The translations under genes and the position numbers were made by a program. A stretch of DNA of 64,000 nucleotides from NCBI RefSeq assembly GCF_900637195.1, contig NZ_LR134356.1, positions 62,001-126,000 on the forward strand, read 5' to 3'. Under the pieces are notes generated by a model. The model saw only the letters and a list, made by a program, of their open reading frames with translations, had not been told where the DNA came from and searched no databases. This document shows positions 1 through 10,380 of this stretch, in pieces (the first letter of the stretch is position 1; every line of letters starts with the position of its first letter). The DNA is from Mycolicibacterium aurum. GTDB lineage: Bacteria; Actinomycetota; Actinomycetes; Mycobacteriales; Mycobacteriaceae.

Positions 1-902
1 ACAATTCGGGCCGCGAGACGCTGCTCGCCGAGGCGCAGGCCGAACTCGATCGCCAGATCGGACTGACCAGGGTCAAGGAGCAGATCGAGCGCTACCGGGC
101 CGCGACCCAGATGGCGAAGGTGCGCGCCGCCCGCGGCATGAAGGTCGCCCAGGCCTCCAAACACATGATCTTCACCGGTCCGCCCGGCACGGGCAAGACG
201 ACCATTGCGCGTGTGGTCGCCAACATTCTCGCCGGGCTGGGCGTGATCGCGGAACCCAAGCTCATCGAGACGTCCCGTAAAGACTTCGTCGCCGAGTACG
301 AGGGGCAGTCCGCGGTCAAGACCGCTCGCACCATCGACCGCGCGATGGACGGCGTGCTGTTCATCGACGAGGCGTACACGCTGGTACAGGAACGTGACGG
401 GCGTGCCGACCCATTCGGCACCGAAGCCCTGGACACACTGCTGGCACGCATGGAGAACGACCGCGACCGGCTGGTCGTCATCATCGCCGGCTACAGCAAC
501 GACATCGACCGTCTGCTGGAAACCAACGACGGCCTGCGCTCCCGGTTCTCCACCCGCATCGAGTTCGACTCGTACTCTCCGGAGGAGATTGTCGACATCG
601 CGAGAGTGATTGCTGCCGGCAATGATTCGAGTCTCGCGGATGACGCCGCCAAGCTGGTCCTGGAAGCGGCCACCCTGCTGACCCAGAGCACATCGGGCGG
701 AAAGCCGGCGCTCGATGTCGCGGGCAACGGCCGGTACGCGCGCCAGCTCGTCGAAGCCGGTGAACAGACCCGGGACATGCGCCTGGCCCGGTCGCTGGAT
801 TTCGACCAGCTCGACGTCGAACAGCTCAGTGCCATCAGCGGTGAGGACATGGCCGCCGCGATCGCATCAGTGCACGGCCGCATGAACATCAGCGGGTCCT
901 GA
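1..902 (+). CDS. eccA1: ESX-1 AAA+ ATPase EccA1 (5' end outside window)
   Basis: This is the C-terminal part of EccA1, the cytosolic AAA+ (CbxX/CfqX-type) ATPase of the ESX-1 type VII secretion system, thought to act on secreted substrates and their chaperones. The reading frame is open from base 3, so the start lies upstream of the window. The Walker A motif GPPGTGKT is at about 178-201 and the Walker B segment LFIDEA at about 358-375. A sensor/arginine-finger region ([10 protein letters not shown]) follows. The stop overlaps the eccB1 start by one base (TGATG), which fits translational coupling. The family assignment is firm because of the motifs and the following ecc genes. Confidence 0.95.
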   Translation, partial: NSGRETLLAEAQAELDRQIGLTRVKEQIERYRAATQMAKVRAARGMKVAQASKHMIFTGPPGTGKTTIARVVANILAGLGVIAEPKLIETSRKDFVAEYEGQSAVKTARTIDRAMDGVLFIDEAYTLVQERDGRADPFGTEALDTLLARMENDRDRLVVIIAGYSNDIDRLLETNDGLRSRFSTRIEFDSYSPEEIVDIARVIAAGNDSSLADDAAKLVLEAATLLTQSTSGGKPALDVAGNGRYARQLVEAGEQTRDMRLARSLDFDQLDVEQLSAISGEDMAAAIASVHGRMNISGS

Positions 903-2377
903 TGGCAGGATTCCGGCTCACCACCAAGGTGCAGGTCAGCGGCTGGCGCTTTCTGCTGCGCCGCGTCGAGCACGCGATCGTCCGCCGTGACACCCGGATG
1001 TTCGACGACCCGCTGCAGTTCTACAGCCGAGCGGTGACGGCGGGGCTGGTGATCGCGGTCCTGATCTGCGTGGGGGCCGTGCTGCTCGCCTACTTCAAGC
1101 CGCTCGGAAAGCGCGGCGGCGACTCCCTTTTGGTGGATCGCACCACCAACCAGCTCTACGTGGTCCTTCCCGACAGCGGCCAGCTGCGTCCGGTGTACAA
1201 CTTGACGTCCGCCCGGCTGATTCTCGGAAACGGCAAGACCCCGGTCGCGGTCAAATCCGAGGAGCTCGACCGGATGCCGAAAGGGCAGACGGTGGGCATC
1301 CCGGGAGCGCCCTATGCCACTCCGGTGTCGACGTCGCCCGACTCGCAGTGGACGCTGTGCGACACCGTCATCAAGCCGGACAGCGTGGCCCCCGAGGTCG
1401 AATCGTCGGTGCTGATCACGCCACTGGCCGTGGACCTTTCGGTGGGCGGCATGCGTCCGGAGCAGGGCATGCTGGTCTCCTTCAAGGACCAGGACTGGCT
1501 CATCACCGCCAGCGGCCGGCACCTCATCGACCTGTCCGACCGCGCGGTCACGTCCGCCGTGGGGATACCCGTGACCGCCCGGTCGACGCCGATCTCGGAG
1601 GGGCTGTTCAACGCACTGCCGAACGCGGGCCAGTGGCGGCTCGCGGACATCCCGGCCGGAGGAACCCCCAACACGGTGGGCCTGCCACCGGAGCTGGTCG
1701 TCGGTTCGGTGTTCATGACCGTCACCGATTCCGAGGAACAGTACTTCGTGGTGCTGCCGAACGGCGTCGCGAAGGTCAACGGCACCACCGCCGCTGCATT
1801 GCGTGCAACCAACTCCTACGGCCTCATCGAGCCGCCGTCGATGGAATCGAGCGCGGTGGCGCGGGTGCCCGAGCAGGTGTACGACTCGCCGCTGCCGGAT
1901 GTCCCGATGGATGTGCTTCTGCGTCAGGAAATCCCGACCCTGTGCTGGTCGTGGCAGCGTCTGGCCGGTGACCAGGCTCCGAAGATGACGGTGATCGCGG
2001 GACGGCGGCTGCCGCTGTCCGCTACATCGCTGACCACGGGAATCGACCAGATCACCGGCGATGCCACCGTGTACATCAGTGGCGGACAATACATTCGGCT
2101 GCAGTCGCCGGATCCGCGCTACGGGGAGAGCCTGTACTACATCGACCCGCAGGGGGTGCGCTACGGCCTGCCGGACGAGGAGACGGCGGCCAAACTGGGG
2201 CTCTCGTCGCCGCGGACCGCCCCGTGGCAGGTGGTCAGCCTCCTGGTCGACGGCCCGGTGCTGTCACAGCAGGCGGCGCTCGTGGAGCACGACACCTTGC
2301 CGCCGAATCCGAACCCCCGCAGGGTCGGTGGCGCTGCGGCGGCTCCAGCGGTAGCGGGTAACGGAGGCGGAGGATGA
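902..2377 (+). CDS. eccB1: ESX-1 membrane component EccB1
   Basis: EccB1 is a core subunit of the inner-membrane ESX-1 complex (EccB-C-D-E), with one membrane span and a large periplasmic domain. The 491-residue protein has a short cytoplasmic N-terminus, one hydrophobic segment at about residues 43-65 ([16 protein letters not shown]), and a long C-terminal domain containing the repeat-like EccB sequence. Length is close to the usual 480-500 residues. It starts within the eccA1 stop (TGATG) and its stop overlaps the eccCa1 start by four bases (ATGA). Product and gene order agree with the canonical ESX-1 operon. Confidence 0.96.
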   Translation: MAGFRLTTKVQVSGWRFLLRRVEHAIVRRDTRMFDDPLQFYSRAVTAGLVIAVLICVGAVLLAYFKPLGKRGGDSLLVDRTTNQLYVVLPDSGQLRPVYNLTSARLILGNGKTPVAVKSEELDRMPKGQTVGIPGAPYATPVSTSPDSQWTLCDTVIKPDSVAPEVESSVLITPLAVDLSVGGMRPEQGMLVSFKDQDWLITASGRHLIDLSDRAVTSAVGIPVTARSTPISEGLFNALPNAGQWRLADIPAGGTPNTVGLPPELVVGSVFMTVTDSEEQYFVVLPNGVAKVNGTTAAALRATNSYGLIEPPSMESSAVARVPEQVYDSPLPDVPMDVLLRQEIPTLCWSWQRLAGDQAPKMTVIAGRRLPLSATSLTTGIDQITGDATVYISGGQYIRLQSPDPRYGESLYYIDPQGVRYGLPDEETAAKLGLSSPRTAPWQVVSLLVDGPVLSQQAALVEHDTLPPNPNPRRVGGAAAAPAVAGNGGGG

Positions 2378-4599
2378 CGACACGGAAGTTCACGCCGATC
2401 ATCAAGCGGGGGCCGCGGCTGACCCCCGGCGAGATCAACGTGACCCCACCCGAGGACCTCGGCATCGACATTCCGCCCTCCGGCATGCAGAAGGCGCTGC
2501 CGTGGGTGATGGGCGGCTGCATGCTCGGCATGGTCGCCATCCTGATCTTCGGCGGCATGCGGAACTTCTCGCCGTACATGCTGATGATGCCGATGATGGT
2601 CGTGATGGGTGCGGTCGGCATGATGGCCAGCGGTGGCAGCGGCGGCAAGAAGGTGCCCGAGATCAACGCCGACCGCAAGGAGTACCTACGCTATCTGGCC
2701 GGCCTGCGCACGCGGGTCACGTCGTCGGCGGCCGCCCAGGTGACGTTCTTCAACTACCACGCACCGCACCCCGACGATCTGCTCTCGATCATCGGCACGC
2801 ATCGGCAGTGGTCGCGACCCGCCAACCACGACTTCTACGCGGCGACGCGGATCGGACTCGGATCTGAGCCCGCCGTCGACCGATTGCTCAAACCGGCCGT
2901 CGGTAGCGAACTGGTCGGTCCCGCGGGTGCTCCGCAGCCGCACCTGGAACCCGTCAGCCACATGTGGGTGACGAAGTTCCTGCGCACCCACGGGCTGATC
3001 CATGACTGTCCGAAGCTGGTCCAGCTGAAGACTTTTCCGACGATCGCGGTCGGCGGTGACACCGCCGGGGCGGCCGAATTGCTGACGGCGATGATCTGCC
3101 ACCTCGCGGTGTTCCACCCGCCGGACATGCTGCAGATCCGCGTCCTCACCGATGACCCCGAGGACCCCACCTGGGCGTGGCTCAAATGGTTGCCGCATGT
3201 GCAGCATCAATCGGACTCCGACGCCGCCGGCGCGACGCGGCTGGTGTTCACCCGTCCCGACGCGCTCAGCGACCTGGCCGCCCGCGGCCCGCACACCGCC
3301 GACGCGGCGCCCACCGGAGCGTACGTCGTCGTCATCGACTTGACCGGTGGCAGAGCAGGTTTCCCGATGGATGGCCGGGCCGGGGTCACCGTCATCACGC
3401 TGGGCAACCACCGGTCGGCATACCGGATCCGGGTCGATGCCGGCGACGGGACCGCTGACGACAAGCTGCCCAACCAGTCGTTCCGCCTCGTCGCCAGTCA
3501 GGTGGACAGGATGACGCCCCGCCAAGCCGAGCGGGTGGCACGCAAGCTGGCGGGCTGGTCGATCACCGGAACGATCATCGACAAGGGCACCCGCGTCCAG
3601 AAGAAGGTCGCCACCGAGTGGCACGAGATCGTCGGAGCGCAGACCGTGGAGGAGGTGACTCCCGCCCGCTGGCGGATGTTCACCGACACCGACCGCGACC
3701 GGCTCCGAATTCCATTCGGCCATGAACTCAAGACCGGCGACATCATGCATCTCGACATCAAGGAGGGTGCGGAGTTCGGCGCCGGCCCGCACGGCATGCT
3801 CATCGGCACCACCGGGTCGGGCAAGTCGGAGTTCCTACGCACCCTGATCCTGTCGCTGGCCGCCACCCACCATCCCGACCAGATCAACCTCCTCCTCACC
3901 GACTTCAAGGGTGGTTCGACGTTTCTCGGCATGGAGAAGTTGCCGCACACCGCCGCCGTCGTCACGAACATGGAAGAGGAGGCCGAGCTGGTCAGCCGGA
4001 TGGGTGAGGTGCTCACCGGTGAACTCGACCGCCGACAGTCGATCCTGCGCCAGGCAGGCATCCAGGTCGGCGCGGCGGGCGCACTGTCCGGCGTCGCCGA
4101 ATACGAGAAGCACCGCGAGCGCGGGGCTGATCTACCGCCGCTACCCACCCTCTTCGTCGTCGTCGACGAGTTCGCAGAGCTTCTGCAGAATCACCCCGAC
4201 TTCATCCAGCTGTTCGACCGGATCTGCCGGGTCGGGCGGTCGCTGCGCGTGCACCTGCTACTGGCCACCCAGTCGCTCAACACCGGCGGTACCCGCATCG
4301 ACAAACTGGAACCCAACCTCACGTACCGGATCGCGTTGCGGACCACCAGCTCTGCGGAGTCGAAAGCAGTGATCGGCACGCCCGAGGCGCAGTACATCAC
4401 CAACAAGGAGAGCGGCGTCGGCTTCCTCCGGGTGGGGATGGAGGATCCGGTGAAGTTCCAGAGTGTCTACACCGGAAATCCCTACGTGCCCACGGTGACC
4501 AGCGCTGGTGACGACGAGACGCCCCGGACACACGCCGATAAGAGCATCCGGATCCACAAGTTCACGGCGGCACCGATCCTGGACGCGAGGGTGGGCTGA
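2374..4599 (+). CDS. eccCa1: ESX-1 FtsK/SpoIIIE-type ATPase EccCa1
   Basis: This is the membrane half of the split ESX-1 EccC motor ATPase, which recognises substrates and powers export. In the 741-residue protein, two membrane spans lie at about residues 43-90 (a methionine-rich pair). A linker/DUF region follows. The first FtsK-like P-loop, GTTGSGKSE, is at about 477-485, with the Walker B stretch [11 protein letters not shown] further on. In ESX-1 the EccC protein is encoded by two genes, and this one holds one ATPase domain. Its start overlaps the eccB1 stop (ATGA) and its stop overlaps the eccCb1 start (TGATG). Confidence 0.96.
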   Translation: MTTRKFTPIIKRGPRLTPGEINVTPPEDLGIDIPPSGMQKALPWVMGGCMLGMVAILIFGGMRNFSPYMLMMPMMVVMGAVGMMASGGSGGKKVPEINADRKEYLRYLAGLRTRVTSSAAAQVTFFNYHAPHPDDLLSIIGTHRQWSRPANHDFYAATRIGLGSEPAVDRLLKPAVGSELVGPAGAPQPHLEPVSHMWVTKFLRTHGLIHDCPKLVQLKTFPTIAVGGDTAGAAELLTAMICHLAVFHPPDMLQIRVLTDDPEDPTWAWLKWLPHVQHQSDSDAAGATRLVFTRPDALSDLAARGPHTADAAPTGAYVVVIDLTGGRAGFPMDGRAGVTVITLGNHRSAYRIRVDAGDGTADDKLPNQSFRLVASQVDRMTPRQAERVARKLAGWSITGTIIDKGTRVQKKVATEWHEIVGAQTVEEVTPARWRMFTDTDRDRLRIPFGHELKTGDIMHLDIKEGAEFGAGPHGMLIGTTGSGKSEFLRTLILSLAATHHPDQINLLLTDFKGGSTFLGMEKLPHTAAVVTNMEEEAELVSRMGEVLTGELDRRQSILRQAGIQVGAAGALSGVAEYEKHRERGADLPPLPTLFVVVDEFAELLQNHPDFIQLFDRICRVGRSLRVHLLLATQSLNTGGTRIDKLEPNLTYRIALRTTSSAESKAVIGTPEAQYITNKESGVGFLRVGMEDPVKFQSVYTGNPYVPTVTSAGDDETPRTHADKSIRIHKFTAAPILDARVG

Positions 4600-6380
4600 T
4601 GACCATCGACTCGGGACAGAAGGTGCTGCGCGAGGTCGTCCTCGAGCAACTGGCCACCGGTGAGAACCATGCATACCGGATGTGGTTGCCGCCGTTGGCC
4701 GATCCGACGCCCGTCAACGAGCTGGTGGCACGCGACTACGACCGCCGCCCTCTGCGGATCGGGCTGGGCATCATGGACGAGCCGCGCAGGCATCGCCAAG
4801 AGGTGTGGGGTATCGACCTCACCACCGCGGCGGGCAACATCGCGATCGGTGGGGCCCCCCAGACCGGGAAGTCGACTCTGCTGCAGACGTTCATGCTCTC
4901 GGCGGCGGCATCGCACACGCCGCGGCAGATCCAGTTCTACTGCGTCGACATGGGCGGCGGCGGTTTGATGTACGTGGAAGATCTGCCGCACGTCGGCGGC
5001 GTCGCGACCCGGGCTGAACCCGACCGGGTGAACAGGGTGGTCGCCGAGGTCAAAGCTGTTCTGCGGCAACGGGAGCAGGTGTTCAAGCAGTATCGCGTCG
5101 GGTCCGTTGCCGACTATCGGCAGATGCGCGAGGACCCCGGCCATCCGGCGTCTGCCGATCCGTTCGGCGATGTCTTCCTGGTGATCGACGGTTGGCCCGC
5201 CTTCGCGGCGGAGTTTCCCGACCTGGAGCCGATCGTGCAGGACATCGCCGGGCAGGGCCTCGCCTACGGCGTGCACACCATGATCTCGACGCCGAGGTGG
5301 ACAGAGCTGCGCGCCCGTATCCGGGACTACCTCGGGACCAAGATCGAGTTCCGGCTGGGCGACGTCAACGAAACCCAGATCGACCGGATCACCCGTGAGA
5401 TACCGATCAACCGTCCCGGTCGCGCGGTGTCCACCGAGAAGCACCATCTGATGATCGGTGTGCCGCGGCTGGACGGGGTGCACAGTGCCGCAGGGCTGGT
5501 GCCTGCCATGGCGGCCGCGGTCCAAGAGATTTCGGCGCGGCACACCGACGAGGCACCGCCGGTGCGCGTGCTGCCCAGCCGGATCCACCTGCACGAGCTG
5601 GATCCGACGCCGCCGAGTGTGGACTCGGATTACCGCACACGGTGGACGATTCCGGTGGGCGTGCGCGAATCCGATCTGACGGTCGCGCACAACCACATGT
5701 ACAGCACTCCGCACCAGCTGATCTTCGGTGCGCCGAAGTCGGGCAAAACGACGATCGCGCACGCGGTGGCGCGGGCAATCTGCGCCCGCAACAGCCCAAA
5801 ACAGGTGCGCTTCATGATCGCCGACTATCGGTCCGGTCTGCTCGAGGCCGTCCCGGAGTCGCATCTCCTCCCGGCGGGGGCCATCAACCGCAACCAAGGC
5901 GCGCTTGAGGAAGCGATCAAGGCGCTGGTGATCGTGCTGTCCAAACGGTTGCCGCCCGCTGACCTGACGCCCGCCCAATTGCGCGCACGGTCGTGGTGGG
6001 AGGGCCCCGACATCGTGCTGCTGGTCGACGACTGGCACATGATCACCGCAGCAGGCGGACTGCTCCCGCCGATGGCTCCGCTCGCGCCCCTCCTGCCCGC
6101 AGCTGCCGACATCGGCCTGCACCTGGTGGTGACGTGTCAGATGAGCCAGGCGAGCCGCGCCACGATGGACAAATTCGTCGGCGCCGCCTACGGCTCCGGT
6201 AGTCCGACGATGTTCCTGTCCGGGGAGAAGCAGGACTTTCCGTCGCGGGAGATCATCGTCAAGAAAAGGCCACCTGGACAGGCCTTTTACGTGACGCCCG
6301 ATGGTAAAGAAGTGATCCAAGCGGCGTATGTGGACCCACCCGCAGAAGAAGTGTTCGGACCACCCCCAAACGCCGGTTAA
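4599..6380 (+). CDS. eccCb1: ESX-1 FtsK/SpoIIIE-type ATPase EccCb1
   Basis: EccCb1 is the soluble half of the split ESX-1 motor. It carries the second and third ATPase domains, and its last domain binds the C-terminal signal of EsxB. The 593-residue protein has P-loops GAPQTGKST at about residues 85-93 and GAPKSGKTT at about 378-386. The Walker B of the last domain is seen as [10 protein letters not shown]. There is no membrane segment. The start overlaps the eccCa1 stop by one base. A 148-base gap with a short hairpin separates it from the PE35 gene. Confidence 0.96.
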   Translation: MTIDSGQKVLREVVLEQLATGENHAYRMWLPPLADPTPVNELVARDYDRRPLRIGLGIMDEPRRHRQEVWGIDLTTAAGNIAIGGAPQTGKSTLLQTFMLSAAASHTPRQIQFYCVDMGGGGLMYVEDLPHVGGVATRAEPDRVNRVVAEVKAVLRQREQVFKQYRVGSVADYRQMREDPGHPASADPFGDVFLVIDGWPAFAAEFPDLEPIVQDIAGQGLAYGVHTMISTPRWTELRARIRDYLGTKIEFRLGDVNETQIDRITREIPINRPGRAVSTEKHHLMIGVPRLDGVHSAAGLVPAMAAAVQEISARHTDEAPPVRVLPSRIHLHELDPTPPSVDSDYRTRWTIPVGVRESDLTVAHNHMYSTPHQLIFGAPKSGKTTIAHAVARAICARNSPKQVRFMIADYRSGLLEAVPESHLLPAGAINRNQGALEEAIKALVIVLSKRLPPADLTPAQLRARSWWEGPDIVLLVDDWHMITAAGGLLPPMAPLAPLLPAAADIGLHLVVTCQMSQASRATMDKFVGAAYGSGSPTMFLSGEKQDFPSREIIVKKRPPGQAFYVTPDGKEVIQAAYVDPPAEEVFGPPPNAG

Positions 6381-6394
6381 TATTGAATCCGTAC

Positions 6395-6413
6395 TCCTCC
6401 AGCAAATGGAGGA
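6395..6413 (+). terminator. short hairpin after eccCb1
   Basis: A perfect 7-bp inverted repeat (TCCTCCA, five-base loop GCAAA, TGGAGGA) lies 14 bases after the eccCb1 stop. It has no T-run, so it could be a weak terminator or processing signal separating the ecc genes from PE35. The rest of the 148-base gap shows only the PE35 ribosome site (AGGAG near 6517). Confidence 0.35.
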
Positions 6414-6528
6414 ATGGCGCAGGAGCCAAAATTGCCGCGGGGGTTAAAAGCAGGTCCCACCGGGTATTGGTGTCCTACGGGCAACGATAAAAGACACTCA
6501 TGTATTTCGGGCGAACAGGAGTCAGCAA

Positions 6529-6825
6529 ATGCAACCACTGAGCCATAACCCCGCAGCCGCCGGAATCGGTGGTCAGGTCACGGCCAACGGAGCACGCGGC
6601 CTGGCGACAGGCACGGCAGCCACGGCCGAGGTCAGCGCACTGGCCCCGGCGGGCGTCGACGAGGTGTCGGCGATCGCCGCGGTGAGCTTCATTTCGGAGG
6701 GCGTGCAGACCCTCGGTATCAACGCCCTGGCGCAGCAGGAGATCGCCCGCGCCGGCGCGACGGTCATCGAAGCTGCGGTCGCCTACGAGGCCACCGACGC
6801 CGCGAACGCCGCCACCCTCATCTAG
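6529..6825 (+). CDS. pe35: PE family protein PE35
   Basis: This 98-residue PE protein pairs with the adjacent PPE68 and is exported or regulated with the ESX-1 substrates. It consists of the alanine-rich helical PE domain only. A YxxxD secretion signal is visible near the C-terminus (YEATD, residues 86-90). An AGGAG ribosome site sits 8 bases before the ATG. The gene is followed after 32 bases by PPE68, as in other ESX-1 loci. The PE name is supported mainly by domain pattern and position. Confidence 0.9.
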   Translation: MQPLSHNPAAAGIGGQVTANGARGLATGTAATAEVSALAPAGVDEVSAIAAVSFISEGVQTLGINALAQQEIARAGATVIEAAVAYEATDAANAATLI

Positions 6826-6857
6826 GTCGGACAGACCTGATTCGAGTCGGGTGAACC

Positions 6858-8168
6858 ATGGCCAACATCGGTATCCCGGTACCACCGTCCTGGGTGGCGT
6901 TACCGCCCGAGATCAACACCTCGCGCCTGCAGGCAGGCGCGGGGGCGGTGCCGATGCTGCAGGCCGCAGCCGGTTGGGAAGCGTTTGCCATCTCGTTGGA
7001 GACGCAGGCCGACGAGCTGGCGTCCAGCCTGGCCTCGCTCGCTCAGACATGGCAGGGCACGGCCAGCGAGCGGGCCGTCATGGCGGCGATGCCGATGGTT
7101 CTGTGGCTGCGCATGCTGTCGCTGCAGGCGCACAAGCGAGCACTGCAAGCCTCAGCGCAGGCCAGCTCGTGGGCCACCGCGGCCACCGGCACCCCGCAGC
7201 TGCCCGAGATCGAACTCAACCACGTCACCAACGCGGTGCTCAACGCGACCAATTTCCTTGGTGTCAACGGCGTTCCGATCGCCATCAACGAGGCTGACTA
7301 CGTCCGGATGTGGAACCAGGCGGCCGCCGTGATGACCGCCTACGAGACCGAGACAGTCTTGAACACCACGTTCGAGCCTGTCGCGCCGCCGAAACCGATC
7401 ACCGTACCTGCCGGGTCGGAGGCGGCGCTTGCGGCAGCCATGGCGGGCAAGGGCCCCGGGATGGGTGAGGCACTGATCCGCAACGCCATCATCACGAAGG
7501 TGAGCACCACCGGAAAACTGGAGAGCGCGAATCAAGCGGCCGGCCAGCTGGAGGGGATGGCGCGGGGAGCCGCCGATCAGGGTCGTTCCCAGGCCGACAA
7601 CGGCCAGATGATGCAGCAGGCGCCCCAGCAGGGCATGCAAATGGGCATGCAGATGGCTTCTCAGCTGGGCTCCACCCTGGGTCAGCTGCCACAGCAGATG
7701 ATGCAGGGGGTCACCCAGCCGTTCCAACAGCTCACCCAGCCACTGCAGCAGGTGTCGTCGCTGTTCGGGCAGATGATGGGCGGCGACAAGGGTGCTCAGG
7801 TGGGAATGCTCGGTGCCACACCGTTTTCCAACCACCCCGCCATCGGCGGGACGGGCGCGGCCACCGGTTCGGGACTGGTCCGCGCGGCGTCGCTACCCGG
7901 TGCCGGTGGTTCGGCGGCACGGACACCGTTGATGTCCAACTTGGTGGGCTCCGGACTGCAGCCCACCAGCCCGGTGGCCGTCGGTGCCGGAGCAGGCCCG
8001 GGCGCCGGAGCCGGCCTGGCACCGGTCGGATCCGGCAGTGGCACAGGCGCCGGGGGGCCGATGGGCATGCACGGCGCGCGGGGGAAGAGCGGCGGCAACA
8101 AGCAGGGACTGAATGTGCCGGCGCCGCTGGAGCACGACCTCAGCGAAGACGAGGACGACGAATGGTGA
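6858..8168 (+). CDS. ppe68: PPE family protein PPE68
   Basis: This is the ESX-1 associated PPE protein, which forms a heterodimer with PE35 and is linked to the cell envelope and secretion of EsxA/EsxB. The N-terminal PPE domain shows the PPE residues at 16-18 (LPPEINT) and the helical-turn WQG motif at 65-67. A Gln/Met-rich stretch follows at about 235-310, then a Gly/Ala-rich low-complexity region, ending in the acidic tail LSEDEDDEW. At 436 residues it is somewhat longer than the M. tuberculosis protein. The gene sits between PE35 and esxB. Confidence 0.93.
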   Translation: MANIGIPVPPSWVALPPEINTSRLQAGAGAVPMLQAAAGWEAFAISLETQADELASSLASLAQTWQGTASERAVMAAMPMVLWLRMLSLQAHKRALQASAQASSWATAATGTPQLPEIELNHVTNAVLNATNFLGVNGVPIAINEADYVRMWNQAAAVMTAYETETVLNTTFEPVAPPKPITVPAGSEAALAAAMAGKGPGMGEALIRNAIITKVSTTGKLESANQAAGQLEGMARGAADQGRSQADNGQMMQQAPQQGMQMGMQMASQLGSTLGQLPQQMMQGVTQPFQQLTQPLQQVSSLFGQMMGGDKGAQVGMLGATPFSNHPAIGGTGAATGSGLVRAASLPGAGGSAARTPLMSNLVGSGLQPTSPVAVGAGAGPGAGAGLAPVGSGSGTGAGGPMGMHGARGKSGGNKQGLNVPAPLEHDLSEDEDDEW

Positions 8169-8272
8169 TGATCCACAACAGACTTGCCGGCCACCTGGGT
8201 CGGGAGGACTCGCGCTGAGCGCGAGAGCACAGGTAACCGAAGCACAGATTTATCGAACGAAAGGTCGAAAAC

Positions 8273-8599
8273 ATGGGTTCACCAGGTGGTATGGAAGCGG
8301 ATACCCCGCAGTTGGCCGTCGAGGCAGGTAACTTCGACCGGATCTCCGGCGATTTGACCTCCATCCTCGGAGCGGTCGAAGGAACGGCTTCGGCCTTGTC
8401 GATGGACCTGCAGGGCGAAGCCGCCGGGCCCGCGGTGCAGGCGGCGCTGCAGCGCTTCTCCGAAGCGTCGCGCCAGCAGATCACGCTGCTCGACCAGATC
8501 TCGGAGAACATCCACTCCAGCGGTATCGACTACGACTCCGCCGATGCGCAGAACGCCGATGCTGTCGGCATGGCCGCCAACATGATCCAAAACCTCTGA
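8273..8599 (+). CDS. esxB: ESX-1 substrate EsxB (CFP-10)
   Basis: EsxB is the WXG100 partner of EsxA, and the pair is secreted as a heterodimer by ESX-1. The 108-residue protein has the helix-turn-helix layout and a C-terminal YxxxD secretion motif (YDSAD, residues 87-91), which EccCb1 recognises. The turn is unusual: at the WxG position it reads L46-Q-G48, so the tryptophan is absent. The start codon is preceded by GAAAGG, about 10 bases upstream. The 39-base gap to esxA indicates co-transcription. Confidence 0.93.
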   Translation: MGSPGGMEADTPQLAVEAGNFDRISGDLTSILGAVEGTASALSMDLQGEAAGPAVQAALQRFSEASRQQITLLDQISENIHSSGIDYDSADAQNADAVGMAANMIQNL

Positions 8600-8638
8600 T
8601 ACGCACCAACAAACCTCCACGAGAAAGCTGAGACAGAA

Positions 8639-8923
8639 ATGCCACTTGTATACAACTTCGGCGGTATCGAGGCCGGTGCCGGCGAGATCATGGGTGCGGT
8701 CGGCCGCACCGAGGGACTGCTCGAAGAAGGCAAAGGCTCGCTCGCGCGGCTGGCAGCTGTGTGGGGCGGCGGCGCCTCGGACGCCTACATGCAGGTCCAG
8801 AACCGTTGGGACAACAGCTCTGCGGAGCTGAACATGGCACTGAAGAGCCTGGCCAACGCGATCAGCCAGGCCGGCCAGGACATGGGCTCGACCGAACTGA
8901 GGAACCAGGGAAAGTTCGCCTGA
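8639..8923 (+). CDS. esxA: ESX-1 substrate EsxA (ESAT-6)
   Basis: EsxA is the WXG100 partner of EsxB. In pathogens it is linked to membrane damage; in fast growers ESX-1 affects DNA transfer. The protein has 94 residues, against 95 in M. tuberculosis. The turn motif W42-G-G44 is intact. The upstream ribosome site is poor (AAGCTGAGA), so translation may be coupled to esxB. A strong hairpin follows the stop. Confidence 0.95.
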   Translation: MPLVYNFGGIEAGAGEIMGAVGRTEGLLEEGKGSLARLAAVWGGGASDAYMQVQNRWDNSSAELNMALKSLANAISQAGQDMGSTELRNQGKFA

Positions 8924-8931
8924 CTCACCAA

Positions 8932-8976
8932 GCACACCGTGGGCGATACACCATGCGAGAGTCGCCCACGGTGTGC
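8932..8976 (+). terminator. perfect 15-bp hairpin after esxA
   Basis: Bases 8932-8946 and 8962-8976 are exact reverse complements with a 15-base loop, starting nine bases after the esxA stop. No T-run follows, as is common for mycobacterial hairpin terminators. It probably ends or attenuates the esxBA transcript before espI, or protects its 3' end. Confidence 0.65.
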
Positions 8977-9009
8977 ATCATTCGTTCCGCACACATCTGA
9001 GAGGTAATC

Positions 9010-10380
9010 ATGTCGGCCGACTATGACCGGCTCTTCCACTCCCCGGACGCCGTCCGGACGGCCGACGAGGAGCCGGAGCGCGACGCACCGCCCTCCACCG
9101 ACCGGGACGCCACGGTCCCGCCGACCAATGACGCCACGCCGCCGCCGATGCCGGCGGCGCCGCCGCGCACTCAGACCGCCGCGCAAGCACCACAGTCCTG
9201 GCAGACCGAGGTCATGAGCCAGGTCACCAATGCGCCTGCGCACCAGCCGATGCACCAGCGACTTCCCAACAACGGGATGATGCGGACGCCGCAGTCGGCA
9301 CCGTCAGTGGGCGCCCGCCACGAGCAACCGCGTCCCGCTCCGGCCCCAGCGCCCCGCCCCGTACCTCCGCCGCCGCCGTCGCAGTACTACGGCGAGAACA
9401 CCGATCAACGGCAGGCGGCCCCGCCCACGTCGGCGGCCACGATGGGCAACCACCGCGCCATCGACGCGCTGTCCCATGTGGGCGTCCGGTCCGCGGTGAA
9501 GATGCCGCCGCAGCGTGGCTGGCGGCATTGGCTCTACGTGATGACCCGGATCAACCTCGGGCTGTCGCCCGATGAGCTCTATGAGCTGGATCTGCACGGT
9601 CGCATCCGCCGAAATGCCCGCGACTCCTATCACATCGGCGTGTTGGGTCTGAAGGGCGGCGTCGGCAAGACAGCGGTCACGGTGGCCCTGGGGTCGGCAC
9701 TGTCCAACGTCCGCGGCGATCGGATCCTGGCGATCGACGCGGATCCCGACGGCGGCAACCTCGCCGACCGTGCCGGACGGCAATCAGCGGCCACCATTGC
9801 CGATCTGCTGACCGACAAAGAGCTCCACCGCTACAACGACATCCGCGCCTACACAAGCATGAACTCCTCCAACCTGGAGGTGCTGTCCTCGGAGGAGTAC
9901 AGCGCAGCGCGGCGGGAGTTCAACGACGACGACTGGCGGTCTGCGACCGAGATCGTGTCGAGGTACTACAACCTGGTACTCGCCGACTGCGGCGCGGGTC
10001 TGTTCCAGCCCGGAGCCCGCGGTGTGCTCTCGACCGTGTCGGGCCTGGTGATCGTTGCGAGTGCGTCGATCGACGGCGCGCGACAGGCCGCGGTCACGAT
10101 GGATTGGCTGCGGCAGAACGGCTATCAGGACCTGCTGGGACGCTCGTGCGTGGTGATCAACCATGTGACCCCGGGCAAGCCGAACATCGACGTCGAGGAT
10201 CTGGTGCAGCAGTTCGAGCGGCACGTGTCGCCCGGGCGTGTGATCGTGCTGCCGTGGGACAAGCACATCGCCGCGGGCACCGATATTCAACTCGACCTGC
10301 TGGGAAGGACTTTCGAGCGCAGGATCGTCGAGCTCGCCGCGGCGCTGTCCGACGACTTCGACAGGCTTGAGCGTCGTTGA
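9010..10380 (+). CDS. espI: ESX-1 associated ATPase-like protein EspI
   Basis: EspI is a cytoplasmic protein with a proline-rich N-terminus and a MinD/ParA-like P-loop domain. In M. tuberculosis it has been linked to down-tuning ESX-1 under low ATP. The first about 150 residues are Pro/Ala-rich. The P-loop GLKGGVGKT is at about residues 213-221, followed by ParA-like strands (ILAIDADPDGG, LVLADCGAG). At 456 residues it is shorter than the about 666-residue M. tuberculosis protein, mainly through a shorter proline-rich region. A GAGAGG ribosome site precedes the ATG, and the stop overlaps the eccD1 start. Confidence 0.92.
   Translation: MSADYDRLFHSPDAVRTADEEPERDAPPSTDRDATVPPTNDATPPPMPAAPPRTQTAAQAPQSWQTEVMSQVTNAPAHQPMHQRLPNNGMMRTPQSAPSVGARHEQPRPAPAPAPRPVPPPPPSQYYGENTDQRQAAPPTSAATMGNHRAIDALSHVGVRSAVKMPPQRGWRHWLYVMTRINLGLSPDELYELDLHGRIRRNARDSYHIGVLGLKGGVGKTAVTVALGSALSNVRGDRILAIDADPDGGNLADRAGRQSAATIADLLTDKELHRYNDIRAYTSMNSSNLEVLSSEEYSAARREFNDDDWRSATEIVSRYYNLVLADCGAGLFQPGARGVLSTVSGLVIVASASIDGARQAAVTMDWLRQNGYQDLLGRSCVVINHVTPGKPNIDVEDLVQQFERHVSPGRVIVLPWDKHIAAGTDIQLDLLGRTFERRIVELAAALSDDFDRLERR

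Noticed and set aside
491..2089. A 532-codon reverse frame opposite eccA1/eccB1
   Set aside because: It is His/Arg/Gly-rich without domains; it is a shadow of high-GC codon use in the real genes.
4482..6320. A 612-codon reverse frame opposite eccCb1
   Set aside because: No recognisable domain, and the forward strand encodes EccCb1 with two P-loops.
7580..7780. Gln/Met-rich tract suggesting a frame error
   Set aside because: The PPE68 frame stays open with normal codon use on both sides, and such tracts are common in PPE68.
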